A stretch of DNA of 64,000 nucleotides from contig JABRWB010000054.1 of NCBI GenBank assembly GCA_039961635.1, forward strand, positions 1-64,000, written 5' to 3'. Both the position numbers and the translations under genes were made by a program. The notes below the pieces were generated by a model. The model worked only from the letters and a program-made list of their open reading frames with translations, had not been told where the DNA came from and ran no database searches. This DNA is from a bacterium. Lineage in GTDB: Bacteria > 4484-113 > JAGGVC01. Shown here piece by piece: positions 8,073-16,776 of this stretch (position 1 is the first letter of the stretch; each line of letters starts with the position of its first letter).

Positions 8073-8811
8073 CCCGGAAATCGAAAAAACGGGCGGCGAA
8101 ACGGGATGCTGGCAGGAGATGAAGCCGCATCTGGTCGAGCTTCGAAACCGGATACTGGCCACGATCGCGTTTTTCGCGCTGGCGTTCGCCGCGGGATTTT
8201 ACTATGCAGAATTCATTTTCGATTTGTTGGTTTACCCGCTTCCGGAAGGGCTGCGGCTGAACTATTTCGGAGTGGCGGAAGCGTTTTTCACGGATGTCAA
8301 ATTGGCCGCGGCCGCGGCGCTGATTGTATCCACGCCCGTGTTCCTGTTTCACGTATGGCGGTTCGTCGAGCCGGGGCTGAAGCGGCACGAAAAAAGGATC
8401 ATCCTGTCCACAGTGCCGTGGGCGATGTTCCTTTTCGTCGCCGGCGGCGTGTTCACATACTTCGCGGTTGCGCCGGCCGGGCTTAAAATCCTTTTGGGAT
8501 GGGGCGCCGACAGGTACGATCCCGTGCTGTCCGTCGGACGGTACACCAGCTTTCTAATCGGATTGTTGCTCGCCGGAGCGCTGCTTTTCGAGCTGCCCGT
8601 CGTGCTTGTCGGACTTGCCAAACTCGGCTTCGTCACAAGAGCCAGCCTGATAAAGCATTCGCGCACCGCGGTTGTCCTGATTCTGATTCTGGCAGCCGTG
8701 CTTACGCCTTCCCCCGACGCGTTCACGATGCTCGTCCTGTCCGGGCCGATTATTCTTTTATACTTCCTAAGCGTGCTTTTCGTGGGCTTTGTGAAACCCG
8801 CCGGGGAATGA
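8065..8811 (+). CDS. tatC: Sec-independent protein translocase TatC
   Basis: TatC recognises twin-arginine signal peptides and is the core of the export complex. The 248-residue protein has six predicted membrane segments. The conserved N-terminal element HLVELRNRILATI lies near residue 24, and PVFLFHVWRFVEPGLKRHEKR is the typical first periplasmic and cytoplasmic loop region. The start ATG at 8065 overlaps the tatB end and has GGGGAGC upstream; a longer open frame from 7996 lies inside tatB. Likely substrates nearby include the molybdopterin-like ActB, whose N-terminus carries an RRDFLRLMG motif. Confidence 0.96.
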   Translation: MDSPEIEKTGGETGCWQEMKPHLVELRNRILATIAFFALAFAAGFYYAEFIFDLLVYPLPEGLRLNYFGVAEAFFTDVKLAAAAALIVSTPVFLFHVWRFVEPGLKRHEKRIILSTVPWAMFLFVAGGVFTYFAVAPAGLKILLGWGADRYDPVLSVGRYTSFLIGLLLAGALLFELPVVLVGLAKLGFVTRASLIKHSRTAVVLILILAAVLTPSPDAFTMLVLSGPIILLYFLSVLFVGFVKPAGE

Positions 8812-8893
8812 TTCGGGTTGCTGGAACAAGAGCACTTTTGTCACGTCATATAGTTTGCGCGATGTTATCGGCGTCGCGCGGGTAGTAATCTAG

Positions 8894-8921
8894 GCGGAAC
8901 GCCGATTTAACGGCATTCCGC
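8894..8921. repeat. Intergenic hairpin between tatC and the secreted-protein gene
   Basis: Two 11-base arms (8894-8904 and 8911-8921) pair with a single C-A mismatch around an ATTTAA loop. There is no run of T after it, so a classical terminator is unlikely. A second, weaker hairpin with a GAAA loop follows at about 8921-8938. Together they fill most of the 161-base gap and may be a 5-prime leader structure for the gene at 8973. Confidence 0.5.
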
Positions 8922-8972
8922 GGACCGAAAGGACCGCGGACGCGGATTCGGCGGCTTCGCGGGGAGCAAGGA

Positions 8973-9704
8973 ATGCGCAAAGTACCAATTGTTGCTTTGT
9001 TTTTGATGGTTTTTGCCTTCGCCGCGCCGGGTTGGGCGGCGTCCACAGGCGAAATCACGCTCACGCTCGACTTTTCGGGTCTGTCGTCGCATATGACCAA
9101 GCTTTTCGGGATGATGGGAGCGGCGCCGCCGCCGGAAGCGGATTCCGGCCGGCCCATCGCGGTCACGTTCAACGGCCATATCTTCATCCAAGGCGACAAC
9201 CTGCGCATAGCGTTGGCCGATCCGACGGGCGCGTCCGCGGGCGCGGTTCCGGCGATCGAGATAATGGTCAACAAAAGCGACAACAAGCTGTACTTTTACT
9301 ATCCCGACACGCTAAATGGGGTCGCCGTCGACCTAGGCCAGGCGGAGAGCTCCGGGCTGGCGGAAAGCGGCGCGCTTACCGGCAACCGCAATTACCGCGA
9401 CCTGCTTGGAAACGTGAACGCCAAGTCCGTGGGCAAAGAAACCATCCTCGGCCACGAATCCACCGGATACGCGTTCAAAATCGCGCGGGAAGGCGGCCGG
9501 ACGGTAATGGTGGATATGTGGGTGGCGGACGATCTGGGATTCCCGATCGCGGTCCGCACGCGGTCGGATATGTTCAACATGACCTGGGAAGTGAAAAACC
9601 TGAAAACGACGCCCGACAAAGGCGTCGGATTTTTCCGCCCGCCCCAGGATGCCGCGTTAAGGCAGGATTCCGCAGCGTCCATTTTGGGGATGGCGGGCAT
9701 GTGA
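8973..9704 (+). CDS. Secreted protein of unknown function, LolA/DUF4412-like
   Basis: A 243-residue protein with a Sec signal peptide (MRKVPIVALFLMVFAFAAP, cleavage probably after GWA). The mature part is beta-rich, with phrases such as ETILGHESTGYAFKIAREGG and TVMVDMWVADDLGFPI. These resemble the outer-membrane lipoprotein sorting and DUF4412 group, whose members coat a hydrophobic ligand with a half-open beta sheet. It has no lipobox, so it is probably periplasmic. The ATG follows GGGGAGCAAGGA closely. It lies between tatC and a sigma factor without an obvious link. The fold call is tentative; the secretion call is firm. Confidence 0.75.
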   Translation: MRKVPIVALFLMVFAFAAPGWAASTGEITLTLDFSGLSSHMTKLFGMMGAAPPPEADSGRPIAVTFNGHIFIQGDNLRIALADPTGASAGAVPAIEIMVNKSDNKLYFYYPDTLNGVAVDLGQAESSGLAESGALTGNRNYRDLLGNVNAKSVGKETILGHESTGYAFKIAREGGRTVMVDMWVADDLGFPIAVRTRSDMFNMTWEVKNLKTTPDKGVGFFRPPQDAALRQDSAASILGMAGM

Positions 9705-9722
9705 CGGAAACGGGGGCGGGGG

Positions 9723-10631
9723 TTGGAGGAATTGAACGACAGAAATTCCGGCGAAGTGCGGGACAAGGACGAAGCCGTCCTTGAGAACGCTCTGCTTCAG
9801 TACCTGAATTACATCAGCTCGATCAACCTCCTCACAAAAGACGAGGAATACCGTTATCTGAACATCTATCACAGTCCGGACAGCACCGAAGAGGAAAAGC
9901 TGGCCGCGCGCGAAGCGCTGATAAACGCGAACTTGAGGCTGGTCGTAAGCATCGCCAAGCGCTACCGGATGCTCAACGTGCCGATGACGGATTTGATAGG
10001 CGAAGGCAATCTGGGGCTTATCCGCGCCATCGAAAAATTCGACACTAGCACCGGCTTCAAGTTTTCCACCTATGCCACTTGGTGGATCAAGCAGCGCATA
10101 CTGCGTTACATAACAAAGAATCAAAGCCAAATACGCGTACCGGAACATGTGCTGGACATAATGCGCAAGCTGAACCGTGCGACGTACGACTTTCGCGCAA
10201 AGTATCAGAGGGAACCTACCACCGCCGAGCTTTCCGCTGCGTCCGGTTTTTCGCCCGAAGACATAGAGAAATACACGAACCTCGTTCCGTACGTTCAAAG
10301 TCTCGACTCCGGATTCGAGTACAGCGACGGCGGCCAGGGCGACGACCAGCGCGACCTTAAGGAGCGCGTCTCTTCCGGAGAAGACCTGTTCTCGGATGCG
10401 ATGACCGCGCTTGAAGTGAAGGCGCTGCTCGACCGGCTTGAGCCGAAGGAGCGCCACGTCGTGATGCGCCGGTACGGACTGGAGCCGAGCGGCGAAAAGA
10501 GCCACGGGCCGGTTTTCACGCTGGAGCAGATCGGCGGGGAGCTGCATATGAGCAGGGAGCGCATCCGCCAGATCGAAGCCAAAGCGATACGCAAACTCAA
10601 GCAATACGCGAGGCAGATAAAGCGGTATTGA
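9723..10631 (+). CDS. RNA polymerase sigma factor, RpoD/RpoS family (group 1-2)
   Basis: The 302-residue protein has sigma-70 regions 1.2 to 4.2 and no long region 1.1. Region 2 is near consensus: [30 protein letters not shown] and [15 protein letters not shown]. Region 3 follows ([15 protein letters not shown]). Region 4 contains [15 protein letters not shown], then a small insertion, then [20 protein letters not shown], the -35 recognition helix. Size and the missing region 1.1 fit a group-2 (RpoS- or SigB/HrdB-like) factor, though some lineages have short primary sigmas. The start is uncertain: TTG at 9723 or TTG at 9732, the latter overlapping GGAGGA. It starts 18 bases after the secreted-protein gene. 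Confidence 0.9.
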   Translation: MEELNDRNSGEVRDKDEAVLENALLQYLNYISSINLLTKDEEYRYLNIYHSPDSTEEEKLAAREALINANLRLVVSIAKRYRMLNVPMTDLIGEGNLGLIRAIEKFDTSTGFKFSTYATWWIKQRILRYITKNQSQIRVPEHVLDIMRKLNRATYDFRAKYQREPTTAELSAASGFSPEDIEKYTNLVPYVQSLDSGFEYSDGGQGDDQRDLKERVSSGEDLFSDAMTALEVKALLDRLEPKERHVVMRRYGLEPSGEKSHGPVFTLEQIGGELHMSRERIRQIEAKAIRKLKQYARQIKRY

Positions 10632-10698
10632 TTGCGGCGGATTGTGGGATAATGCAGCGGCTGTTGTTTTTCGCGCCCGGCGCGCAAAGGGAGTAAAC

Positions 10699-12015
10699 GT
10701 GACTTCAACCGCCGCGAGGCGACATTTCGTGGACGTGATCGCGATCGGCTTCGGCGCGACCGCGGCAATGTGGGCGGCCGGATATCTCTGCAGGCTGCCG
10801 GCCGTGATGGCGCCTGCGTGGTTGCTTTTCGCGATTTTCGTTGTATGCATCTTCGCGGGCGGCTATGCCGCGGGCGCGTGCGCGGGGCGCGGGATTTGGG
10901 GAGGCGCGGCATGCGGCGCGGTGACAGCTCTCTTCAACCTGCTCATAATCGGCAGCCTGATTTCCGATGCCGATACGTCCGGTCTCGCGCCCTCCGCGCT
11001 AATCTGGATTCCCGGCTCGATCTTGGCGGGGGCGGCAATCGCGGCCATCGGTGCGACGGCCGCATCCCGCAAGGCGCGCACGGCGGCGCAACGCGACGCG
11101 CGAAGCTGGACCGGCGCGTTCGCGAAAGCTCTTGCGGGAGCGACGTTTTTGCTGATCACGATGGGCGGCGCGGTCACCTCCGCGGACGCGGGTCTGGCCG
11201 TCCCCGACTGGCCCAGTTCGTTCGCGTACAACATGTTCCTCTTCCCGCTGTCGCGAATGACAGGCGGGATTTATTTCGAGCATGCGCACCGGCTTGCAGG
11301 CATGCTTGTGGGGCTCGGCTCGATTGTGCTTTTCGCTTTAGTTTTGATTTACGAGCGGCGCGTCTGGATTAAATGGCTTTCGCTCGCGACGTTTCTGCTC
11401 ATTTCGGCGCAAGGTTTGTTGGGCGGGCTGCGCGTAATCGAAGGTATGGAACCCGGAGCGGCGGCCAAGTCCGCCGCGGAGCGCGCCGACGTCTGGATGG
11501 CGCTGGGACATGGAATCCTGGGCCAGCTTATCTTTGGACTTGTCGTGGCGCTTGCGGTTTTCCTTTCGGATGCGTGGCTGAACCAAGGCCTGAAAACAGC
11601 GGCGCGTTCCGCGCGCGCGGATCGCGCGATCACCGGCTGGCTCATTCCGCTGGTAATTCTTCAAATCGCGTTCGGCGCCGTATTACGCCATGTCGCGGGC
11701 GGTCTGCACATTCATATCACTGTTGCCGTGATCGTCGCCGTCGTCGCGGTCATGGCAGGCGTCCGCGCATGGGGGATATACAAGGATTCGCCGATCCTGC
11801 AAAAATCCGGCCTGGCGCTTGCGCACACGCTCGGATTGCAGCTTCTGCTTGGAATCGCGGCGCTGATTTTCACCGCGGACATCCCCGGCAGCGCGTTCAT
11901 CGACGGCGGCAGAATTATCGTGCCGACAATCCACCAGGCGGTCGGCGCGCTCCTTTTGGCGCTTTCGGTGAACCTCGCGCTTTGGACGCGCAGGCTTCTT
12001 GCCGATCCGTCATAA
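10699..12015 (+). CDS. ctaA: Heme A synthase (CtaA/COX15 family) with extra N-terminal membrane domain
   Basis: Converts heme O to heme A for aa3-type oxidases. The last 300 residues carry the family pattern of four histidine sites in membrane helices (FEHAHRLAG, ALGHGILGQ, LHIHITVAV and PTIHQAVGA) and the motif GGAVTSADAGLAVPDWP. The first 120-130 residues add about four further membrane segments not found in Bacillus CtaA, so the protein reaches 438 residues. I chose the GTG at 10699, preceded by AAAGGGAG with 5 bases spacing, instead of the upstream TTG at 10642. Together with the complex III genes and sco1 at the right edge it implies a heme-copper oxidase. Confidence 0.92.
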   Translation: MTSTAARRHFVDVIAIGFGATAAMWAAGYLCRLPAVMAPAWLLFAIFVVCIFAGGYAAGACAGRGIWGGAACGAVTALFNLLIIGSLISDADTSGLAPSALIWIPGSILAGAAIAAIGATAASRKARTAAQRDARSWTGAFAKALAGATFLLITMGGAVTSADAGLAVPDWPSSFAYNMFLFPLSRMTGGIYFEHAHRLAGMLVGLGSIVLFALVLIYERRVWIKWLSLATFLLISAQGLLGGLRVIEGMEPGAAAKSAAERADVWMALGHGILGQLIFGLVVALAVFLSDAWLNQGLKTAARSARADRAITGWLIPLVILQIAFGAVLRHVAGGLHIHITVAVIVAVVAVMAGVRAWGIYKDSPILQKSGLALAHTLGLQLLLGIAALIFTADIPGSAFIDGGRIIVPTIHQAVGALLLALSVNLALWTRRLLADPS

Positions 12016-12044
12016 CACAAACCTGGCCCGCGCCAAACGAAAAC

Positions 12045-12061
12045 TTAATACGTCCTGCACA
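12045..12061 (+). promoter_or_regulatory. Candidate Pho box upstream of phoB
   Basis: TTAATA (12045-12050) and TGCACA (12056-12061) lie 11 bases apart, the spacing of PhoP/PhoB direct repeats. The second half-site matches the TTAACA-type repeat at only 4 of 6 positions, so this is weaker than the pstS site. It lies 40 bases above the phoB ATG and would allow autoregulation. Confidence 0.35.
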
Positions 12062-12101
12062 AAATGGAAATCCCATCTCCGTTTTGAAAGAGGGCATACG
12101 A

Positions 12102-12788
12102 ATGGCCAAAAAACAAATCCTTGTCGTGGACGACGAGGAAGACATTCTCGAGCTGGTGCGATACAATCTCGTCAAAGAGGGATACGCGGTGCAATGCCTA
12201 AAATCCGCGGAAAGCGCGCTGTCATACGCGCGCGCCAATCATCCCGACCTGATTTTGCTCGACATAATGCTGCCCGGAATGAACGGCCTGGACGCATGCC
12301 GGGCGCTGAAAAGCGATCCCTCAACAGCGAAAATACCGGTGATAATGCTCTCCGCCAAGGGCGAGGAGGCCGACATCGTGGCCGGACTTGAACTCGGCGC
12401 GGAGGATTACATCACGAAACCGTTTTCGCCGCGCGTGCTTGTCGCGCGGCTGCGCGCGGCGTTCAGGCGGCGCCTGATGGAGGCCGAAGGAGCGGACAAA
12501 GTGATTAAAATCCACGGATTGGTCATTCATCCGGGCCGCCGCGAGGTCGCCGCCGGCGACCGGAAATTCGACCTCACCTTCAGCGAGTTCGGCATCCTGC
12601 ACTTCCTCGCCTCCCGTCCCGGCTGGGTGTTCACGCGCTACCAGATAACCGACGCTGTGCGCGGCGACGAGTACGCGGTCACCGACCGCTCGGTTGACGT
12701 GCACATCGCAGGATTGCGAAAGAAACTCGGCGAATACGGAAACCTCATCGAAACCGTGCGCGGCGTAGGATACCGCTTCAAGGAATGA
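12102..12788 (+). CDS. phoB: Phosphate response regulator PhoB (OmpR family)
   Basis: The 228-residue protein joins a receiver domain to a winged-helix DNA-binding domain. The acidic pocket is DD at 10-11, the phospho-acceptor is D54 in LILLDIMLPGMNG, and the conserved lysine is in YITKPFS near 108. The effector half has FDLTFSEFGILHFLASRPG and the recognition helix region RSVDVHIAGLRKKLG. ATG 12102 was chosen because the protein then begins MAKKQILVVDDEE; the open frame extends far upstream as a shadow of ctaA. It overlaps phoR by 4 bases (ATGA), and the pst genes directly downstream support phosphate control. Confidence 0.94.
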   Translation: MAKKQILVVDDEEDILELVRYNLVKEGYAVQCLKSAESALSYARANHPDLILLDIMLPGMNGLDACRALKSDPSTAKIPVIMLSAKGEEADIVAGLELGAEDYITKPFSPRVLVARLRAAFRRRLMEAEGADKVIKIHGLVIHPGRREVAAGDRKFDLTFSEFGILHFLASRPGWVFTRYQITDAVRGDEYAVTDRSVDVHIAGLRKKLGEYGNLIETVRGVGYRFKE

Positions 12789-14581
12789 CCGTGCGAAAAA
12801 AGAAGCGCCTTCTGCGGCATCTTGTCACCTTTTATTTTGTCGTGATCGCCGCGTCGGTCGCCGCGCTGTCGCTGTCCTACTCCGGAACTTACCGCAAGGC
12901 CTATCTAAGCAGCCTTTCGTCTTTCCTGGAGGAGCGGGCGCGGTTCGTCGAGGCCGAAATAGAGGGCGAGGGCGGCTTCTGGGACGAGCCGTCGCACGTA
13001 GACGCTTTGTGCAAGCGGCTGGGCGAGCTTACGGTTTCGCGGATAACGGTGATTGACAAGAACGGAAAGGTGATGGGCGATTCCGACGCGGATCCCGAAA
13101 CGATGGACAATCACTCGCTTCGGCCGGAGGTGTCGGCCGCGCTTGCTGGCGGCACAGGTAGCTCGGAACGGTTTTCGCGAACCATCGCCGAGGAAATGCT
13201 GTACGTCGCGATTCCGCACGAAGAACGCGGCGAAGTGCGGGCGGTCGTGCGCGTCGGGATGCCCGTGACCGCGATTACCCGGACTCTTGGCGCTTTGAAC
13301 CGCAACTTGCTTGCAGCCGGCGCGATTGTGGCGCTGCTTGCCGCTGCGGCAGGGCTTGTATTCTCGCGCCGCACGGCCGCAATCATTCAGGAAATGCGGG
13401 ACGGCGCGGCGCGAATCGCGGAAGGCGACCTTACGCACCGCGTCGCCGTGCCGGACGTGCTGGAACTCGCATCCCTGGCGGACGCGGTCAACAGTTTGGC
13501 GGAAGAGCTTGGCGCGAGGCTTGCAAAGGTTTCGGAGCAAAAAGCGGAGCTCGAAGCGGTGATGTCGGGGATGAGCGAAGGGGTAATCGCGGTGGACGGG
13601 TCGGAAAAGATCATCCGCATAAACGCGGCCGCTGCCGGACTTGCCGGAATCGATCCTGCATCCGCAGCCGGAAAATCCGTCCCGGAAGCGATCAGAATAA
13701 CCGCGATCCAGAAATTCATTTCGCGCGCGCTGGGCGCGCGAACCGCGATCGAGGAAGAGTTTACGCTGTACGATGGGCGGGAAAGGCATTTCAGCGCGCA
13801 CGGCTCGCCGCTTCACTTAGCGGGCGGCGCGCATTCCGGAGCAGTGGTTGTGCTCACCGAAATCACGCGGCTTAAAGAGATGGAGAAAGTTCGCAAGGAT
13901 TTCGTCGCGAACGTTTCGCATGAGCTCGGGACGCCAATAACGGCGATAAAAGGATTCATCGAGACGCTGCGGGAAGGCGCGATCGAAGATCCCGAGGCCG
14001 CGTCGCGATTCCTGAAAATAATGGAAAGGCAGGCGGAGAGACTGCATTTGATATCCGACGACCTGCTGAAGCTCGCACGCATCGAGCAGCAGGCCGACGA
14101 AGGGCGGATTGCACTTTCCAAAATTAAGATTCGCGATATTCTGGAAGACGCCAAAGATTCCTGTGCCGCGCTGTCGTCGGAAAAGGGCATACCCATTGTC
14201 ATCAAGTCCGACGAAGAAATCGAAATCGAAGCGAACGCGCCGATGCTTGTTCAGGCGGTTGTGAACTTGATCGACAACGCGCTCAAATACTCGGGCGCGT
14301 CCGAGCCTATCGTCGTATCCGCAACACGCATCCGCGATTGGATCGAGTTGTCGGTTGCCGATAAGGGCTCGGGAATATCGAAGGAACACCTGCCGAGGCT
14401 GTTCGAGCGATTTTACCGGGTAGACCGCGCCCGCAGCAGGGAATCGGGCGGAACCGGTCTGGGGCTGGCGATTGTCAAGCATGTCGCGCTTGCCCACGAC
14501 GGAATTGCGGAGGTTGAAAGCGAGCTTGGAAAGGGAAGCAAATTCACGATAAAGCTGCCCGCAAGCCGAACGAAAAATTAA
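12785..14581 (+). CDS. phoR: Phosphate-sensing histidine kinase PhoR
   Basis: A membrane kinase of 598 residues that phosphorylates PhoB. Two membrane helices (about 10-30 and 173-195) enclose a periplasmic region of about 140 residues. A HAMP domain follows (MRDGAARIAEGDLTHRV), then a PAS domain (about 255-360), the dimerisation helix with H379, and the ATPase domain with N box NLIDNALKY, G1 DKGSGI and G2 GGTGLGLAIVKHV. The H box reads NVSHELGTPITAIKG, with G where most kinases have R. The periplasmic domain is larger than in E. coli PhoR and resembles Bacillus-type PhoR. Start overlaps the phoB stop. Confidence 0.93.
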   Translation: MTVRKKKRLLRHLVTFYFVVIAASVAALSLSYSGTYRKAYLSSLSSFLEERARFVEAEIEGEGGFWDEPSHVDALCKRLGELTVSRITVIDKNGKVMGDSDADPETMDNHSLRPEVSAALAGGTGSSERFSRTIAEEMLYVAIPHEERGEVRAVVRVGMPVTAITRTLGALNRNLLAAGAIVALLAAAAGLVFSRRTAAIIQEMRDGAARIAEGDLTHRVAVPDVLELASLADAVNSLAEELGARLAKVSEQKAELEAVMSGMSEGVIAVDGSEKIIRINAAAAGLAGIDPASAAGKSVPEAIRITAIQKFISRALGARTAIEEEFTLYDGRERHFSAHGSPLHLAGGAHSGAVVVLTEITRLKEMEKVRKDFVANVSHELGTPITAIKGFIETLREGAIEDPEAASRFLKIMERQAERLHLISDDLLKLARIEQQADEGRIALSKIKIRDILEDAKDSCAALSSEKGIPIVIKSDEEIEIEANAPMLVQAVVNLIDNALKYSGASEPIVVSATRIRDWIELSVADKGSGISKEHLPRLFERFYRVDRARSRESGGTGLGLAIVKHVALAHDGIAEVESELGKGSKFTIKLPASRTKN

Positions 14582-14599
14582 TCTATGCGATACGCCGTC

Positions 14600-14616
14600 T
14601 TAATTTGTTCTTAACA
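14600..14616 (+). promoter_or_regulatory. Candidate Pho box upstream of pstS
   Basis: Direct repeats TTAATT (14600-14605) and TTAACA (14611-14616) have an 11-base period, matching the TT(A/C/T)A(C/T)A repeats of PhoP-type boxes. The preceding C gives CTTAA twice. The site lies 62 bases above the pstS ATG in the 96-base gap after phoR, the expected place for PhoB activation of the pst genes. Confidence 0.55.
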
Positions 14617-14677
14617 CAGCGCTTGTTTCATGCGGCCGGCGCGAGCGGCATCGGATCGCGGCGCCGGAGGAAATCAG

Positions 14678-15763
14678 ATGAAGGAATTCAGGCATTTCAT
14701 TTCGCCTGCCGTTTTAATGTTTGGGCTGTTTGTTTCGGTTTTATCGGGCTGTCCGAGTTCGTCGGGCGGCGGCGACGAATCGGCGGATATGAAATCCGGC
14801 GGCTCGCAACCGGCCGCTACGGGAAGTTCGGAGACGCTCGATATTTCGGGTAAGGTCACGGCCGACGGCTCAAGCACCGTATATCCCATAACCGAGGCGG
14901 TCGCCGAGGAGTTCCGCTCGAAGGCGCCAAATGTGCAGGTGACGGTCGGAATCAGCGGCACGGGCGGAGGATTCAAGAGATTCTGCGCGGGCGAAACCGA
15001 CCTGCAGAACGCTTCCCGCCCGATCAAACCGGAGGAGGACGCCAAGGCCAAGGAAGCAGGCGTCGAGTATATCGAGCTGCCGGTCGCGTACGACGGATTG
15101 TCCGTCATCGTCAATCCCAAGAACGACTTCGTAGACCACCTGACCGTGGATGAGCTGAAAGCAATTTGGGGGCCGGGCAGCACAATCAAGAACTGGAAAG
15201 AAGTCCGCAAGGGATTCCCCGATTCGCCCCTGCATCTGTTCGGCCCCGGTACCGACAGCGGCACCTTCGACTATTTCACCGAAGTGATCAACGGCAAGGC
15301 CAAGGAAAGCCGCCCGGACTACACGGCGAGCGAGGACGACAACGTGCTTGTTCAGGGGGTCGCGGGCGACGTGGGCGCGCTTGGATATTTCGGATTCGCG
15401 TACTACGAGGAAAACGCGGACAAGCTGAAGCTGGTTCCGGTGGACGGCGGCTCCGGGCCGGTCACACCTTCAAAGGAAACCGTGATGGACGGCACTTACA
15501 AGCCGTTATCCAGGCCGTTGTTCGTTTACGTAAACGTCGCGAGCCTGGACAAGCCGGAAGTCAAGGAGTTTGTCCAATTCTACCTGACGAACGCGAAGGA
15601 GCTGGTTTCGGACGTGGGATACATCCCGCTGCCCGACGCGATTTACGCGGCGGCCGCGCAGCGGCTTGCTTCCAGAACAACCGGCACCGTATACACGCAA
15701 GGCGAAGGCGGAGGCAAGTCACTCGCCGAGCTTTACGGAGTGGCGGGCCAAAACAAATCGTAG
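14678..15763 (+). CDS. pstS: Phosphate-binding lipoprotein PstS
   Basis: The extracytoplasmic phosphate receptor of the Pst ABC importer. The 361-residue protein has a lipoprotein signal peptide with lipobox VLSGC near residue 25. Mature landmarks are [36 protein letters not shown], and [17 protein letters not shown], which provide the phosphate ligands. ATG 14678 has GGAGG 6 bases upstream; the open frame reaching 14630 lacks this. It is preceded by a Pho box and followed, after an 89-base structured gap, by pstC. It is closer to the long PstS type (Synechococcus/Bacillus) than to E. coli. Confidence 0.96.
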   Translation: MKEFRHFISPAVLMFGLFVSVLSGCPSSSGGGDESADMKSGGSQPAATGSSETLDISGKVTADGSSTVYPITEAVAEEFRSKAPNVQVTVGISGTGGGFKRFCAGETDLQNASRPIKPEEDAKAKEAGVEYIELPVAYDGLSVIVNPKNDFVDHLTVDELKAIWGPGSTIKNWKEVRKGFPDSPLHLFGPGTDSGTFDYFTEVINGKAKESRPDYTASEDDNVLVQGVAGDVGALGYFGFAYYEENADKLKLVPVDGGSGPVTPSKETVMDGTYKPLSRPLFVYVNVASLDKPEVKEFVQFYLTNAKELVSDVGYIPLPDAIYAAAAQRLASRTTGTVYTQGEGGGKSLAELYGVAGQNKS

Positions 15764-15765
15764 GG

Positions 15766-15816
15766 GAGCGGTTTGCCCGCTCGCGCGCATAAAGATGGGC
15801 GGGGGCAAACCCCGCC
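15766..15816 (+). promoter_or_regulatory. Twin hairpins between pstS and pstC with complementary loops
   Basis: Hairpin 1 (15766-15782) has stem GAGCGG/CCGCTC and loop TTTGC. Hairpin 2 (15798-15816) has stem GGCGGGG/CCCCGCC and loop GCAAA. The two loops are exact complements. The 11 bases at 15770-15780 can also pair with 15799-15811, with two unpaired G, which would disrupt both. No T-run follows, so this is more likely mRNA stabilisation or partial attenuation than a strong terminator. It begins 2 bases after the pstS stop. Confidence 0.6.
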
Positions 15817-15852
15817 AGTACATTTAATTTCAACCTTGCGCCAACGAAGGAA

Positions 15853-16776
15853 ATGAAATTGGACAAGTCCGTCGCGGCATCGCTTTCGAAACGGGGACAT
15901 GCGAGACTAAAGGAATGGTTGATCCAGGCCGTCCTGTTCCTGTGCGCGCTTTTGTCCGTAGCGACAACCGCCGGAATAATCCTCGTGATGGCGGACGAGA
16001 CATTCCAATTTTTCCGCGAAGTGCGGATTGCCGAGTTCCTGTTCGGCACAGAGTGGCATCCGCTGTTCGCCCCCGCCAAGTTCGGCGTGCTGCCACTGGT
16101 CAACGGCACATTGCTTGTCGGCGTCGGCGCGGGGATATTCGCGATGCCCATCGGGCTGTTCACCGCGATTTACCTGTCGGAATACGCGACATCAAAGATT
16201 AGAAGCTGGCTCAAGCCGGTGCTCGAAATCCTCGCGGGCGTACCGACCGTCGTGTACGGATACTTCGCGCTCACTTGGGTAACGCCCGCGCTGCAAAAAA
16301 TAATCCCCTCGACCGAAGTTTTCAACGCGGCGAGCGCCGCGATCGTAGTCGGGATAATGATCCTGCCCACCGTCGCTTCGCTTTGCGACGACGCGTTCCA
16401 CGCGGTGCCGCGTTCGCTTCGCGAGGCCGGTTACGGCCTGGGCGCGACCAAATTCGAAGTTTCTCTCGGAATAGTCCTTCCCGCGGGGCTTTCGGGCGTG
16501 CTCGCGAGCTTCGTCCTCGCGTTCTCGCGCGCGATTGGCGAGACGATGGCGGTCGTAATGGCCGCGGGCGCGACGCCGAAGATGACGCTCAATCCGTTCG
16601 AGTCCATCCAGACGATGACCGCGTACATCGTGCAAATCAGTCTGGGCGACACGCCCGCGGGCACCATCGAATACAAAACGCTGTTCGCGGTCGGAATGCT
16701 TTTGTTTCTGATGACGCTCGCCATGAACCTGGTCGCGAACTGGATATTCCGCAGGTTCCGGGAGGTGTACGACTAG
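15853..16776 (+). CDS. pstC: Phosphate ABC transporter permease PstC
   Basis: One of two inner-membrane channel subunits of the phosphate importer. The 307-residue protein has six membrane segments. The cytoplasmic loop that contacts PstB reads [26 protein letters not shown], preceded by [20 protein letters not shown] and followed by [19 protein letters not shown] 15853 is followed immediately by a basic segment. The stop TAG directly abuts the pstA ATG. The order pstS-pstC-pstA-pstB-phoU is the standard one. Confidence 0.96.
   Translation: MKLDKSVAASLSKRGHARLKEWLIQAVLFLCALLSVATTAGIILVMADETFQFFREVRIAEFLFGTEWHPLFAPAKFGVLPLVNGTLLVGVGAGIFAMPIGLFTAIYLSEYATSKIRSWLKPVLEILAGVPTVVYGYFALTWVTPALQKIIPSTEVFNAASAAIVVGIMILPTVASLCDDAFHAVPRSLREAGYGLGATKFEVSLGIVLPAGLSGVLASFVLAFSRAIGETMAVVMAAGATPKMTLNPFESIQTMTAYIVQISLGDTPAGTIEYKTLFAVGMLLFLMTLAMNLVANWIFRRFREVYD

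Noticed and set aside
15766-15816. Reading the pstS-pstC hairpins as a Rho-independent terminator
   Set aside because: No T-run follows either stem, and pstC has no promoter of its own that I can see.
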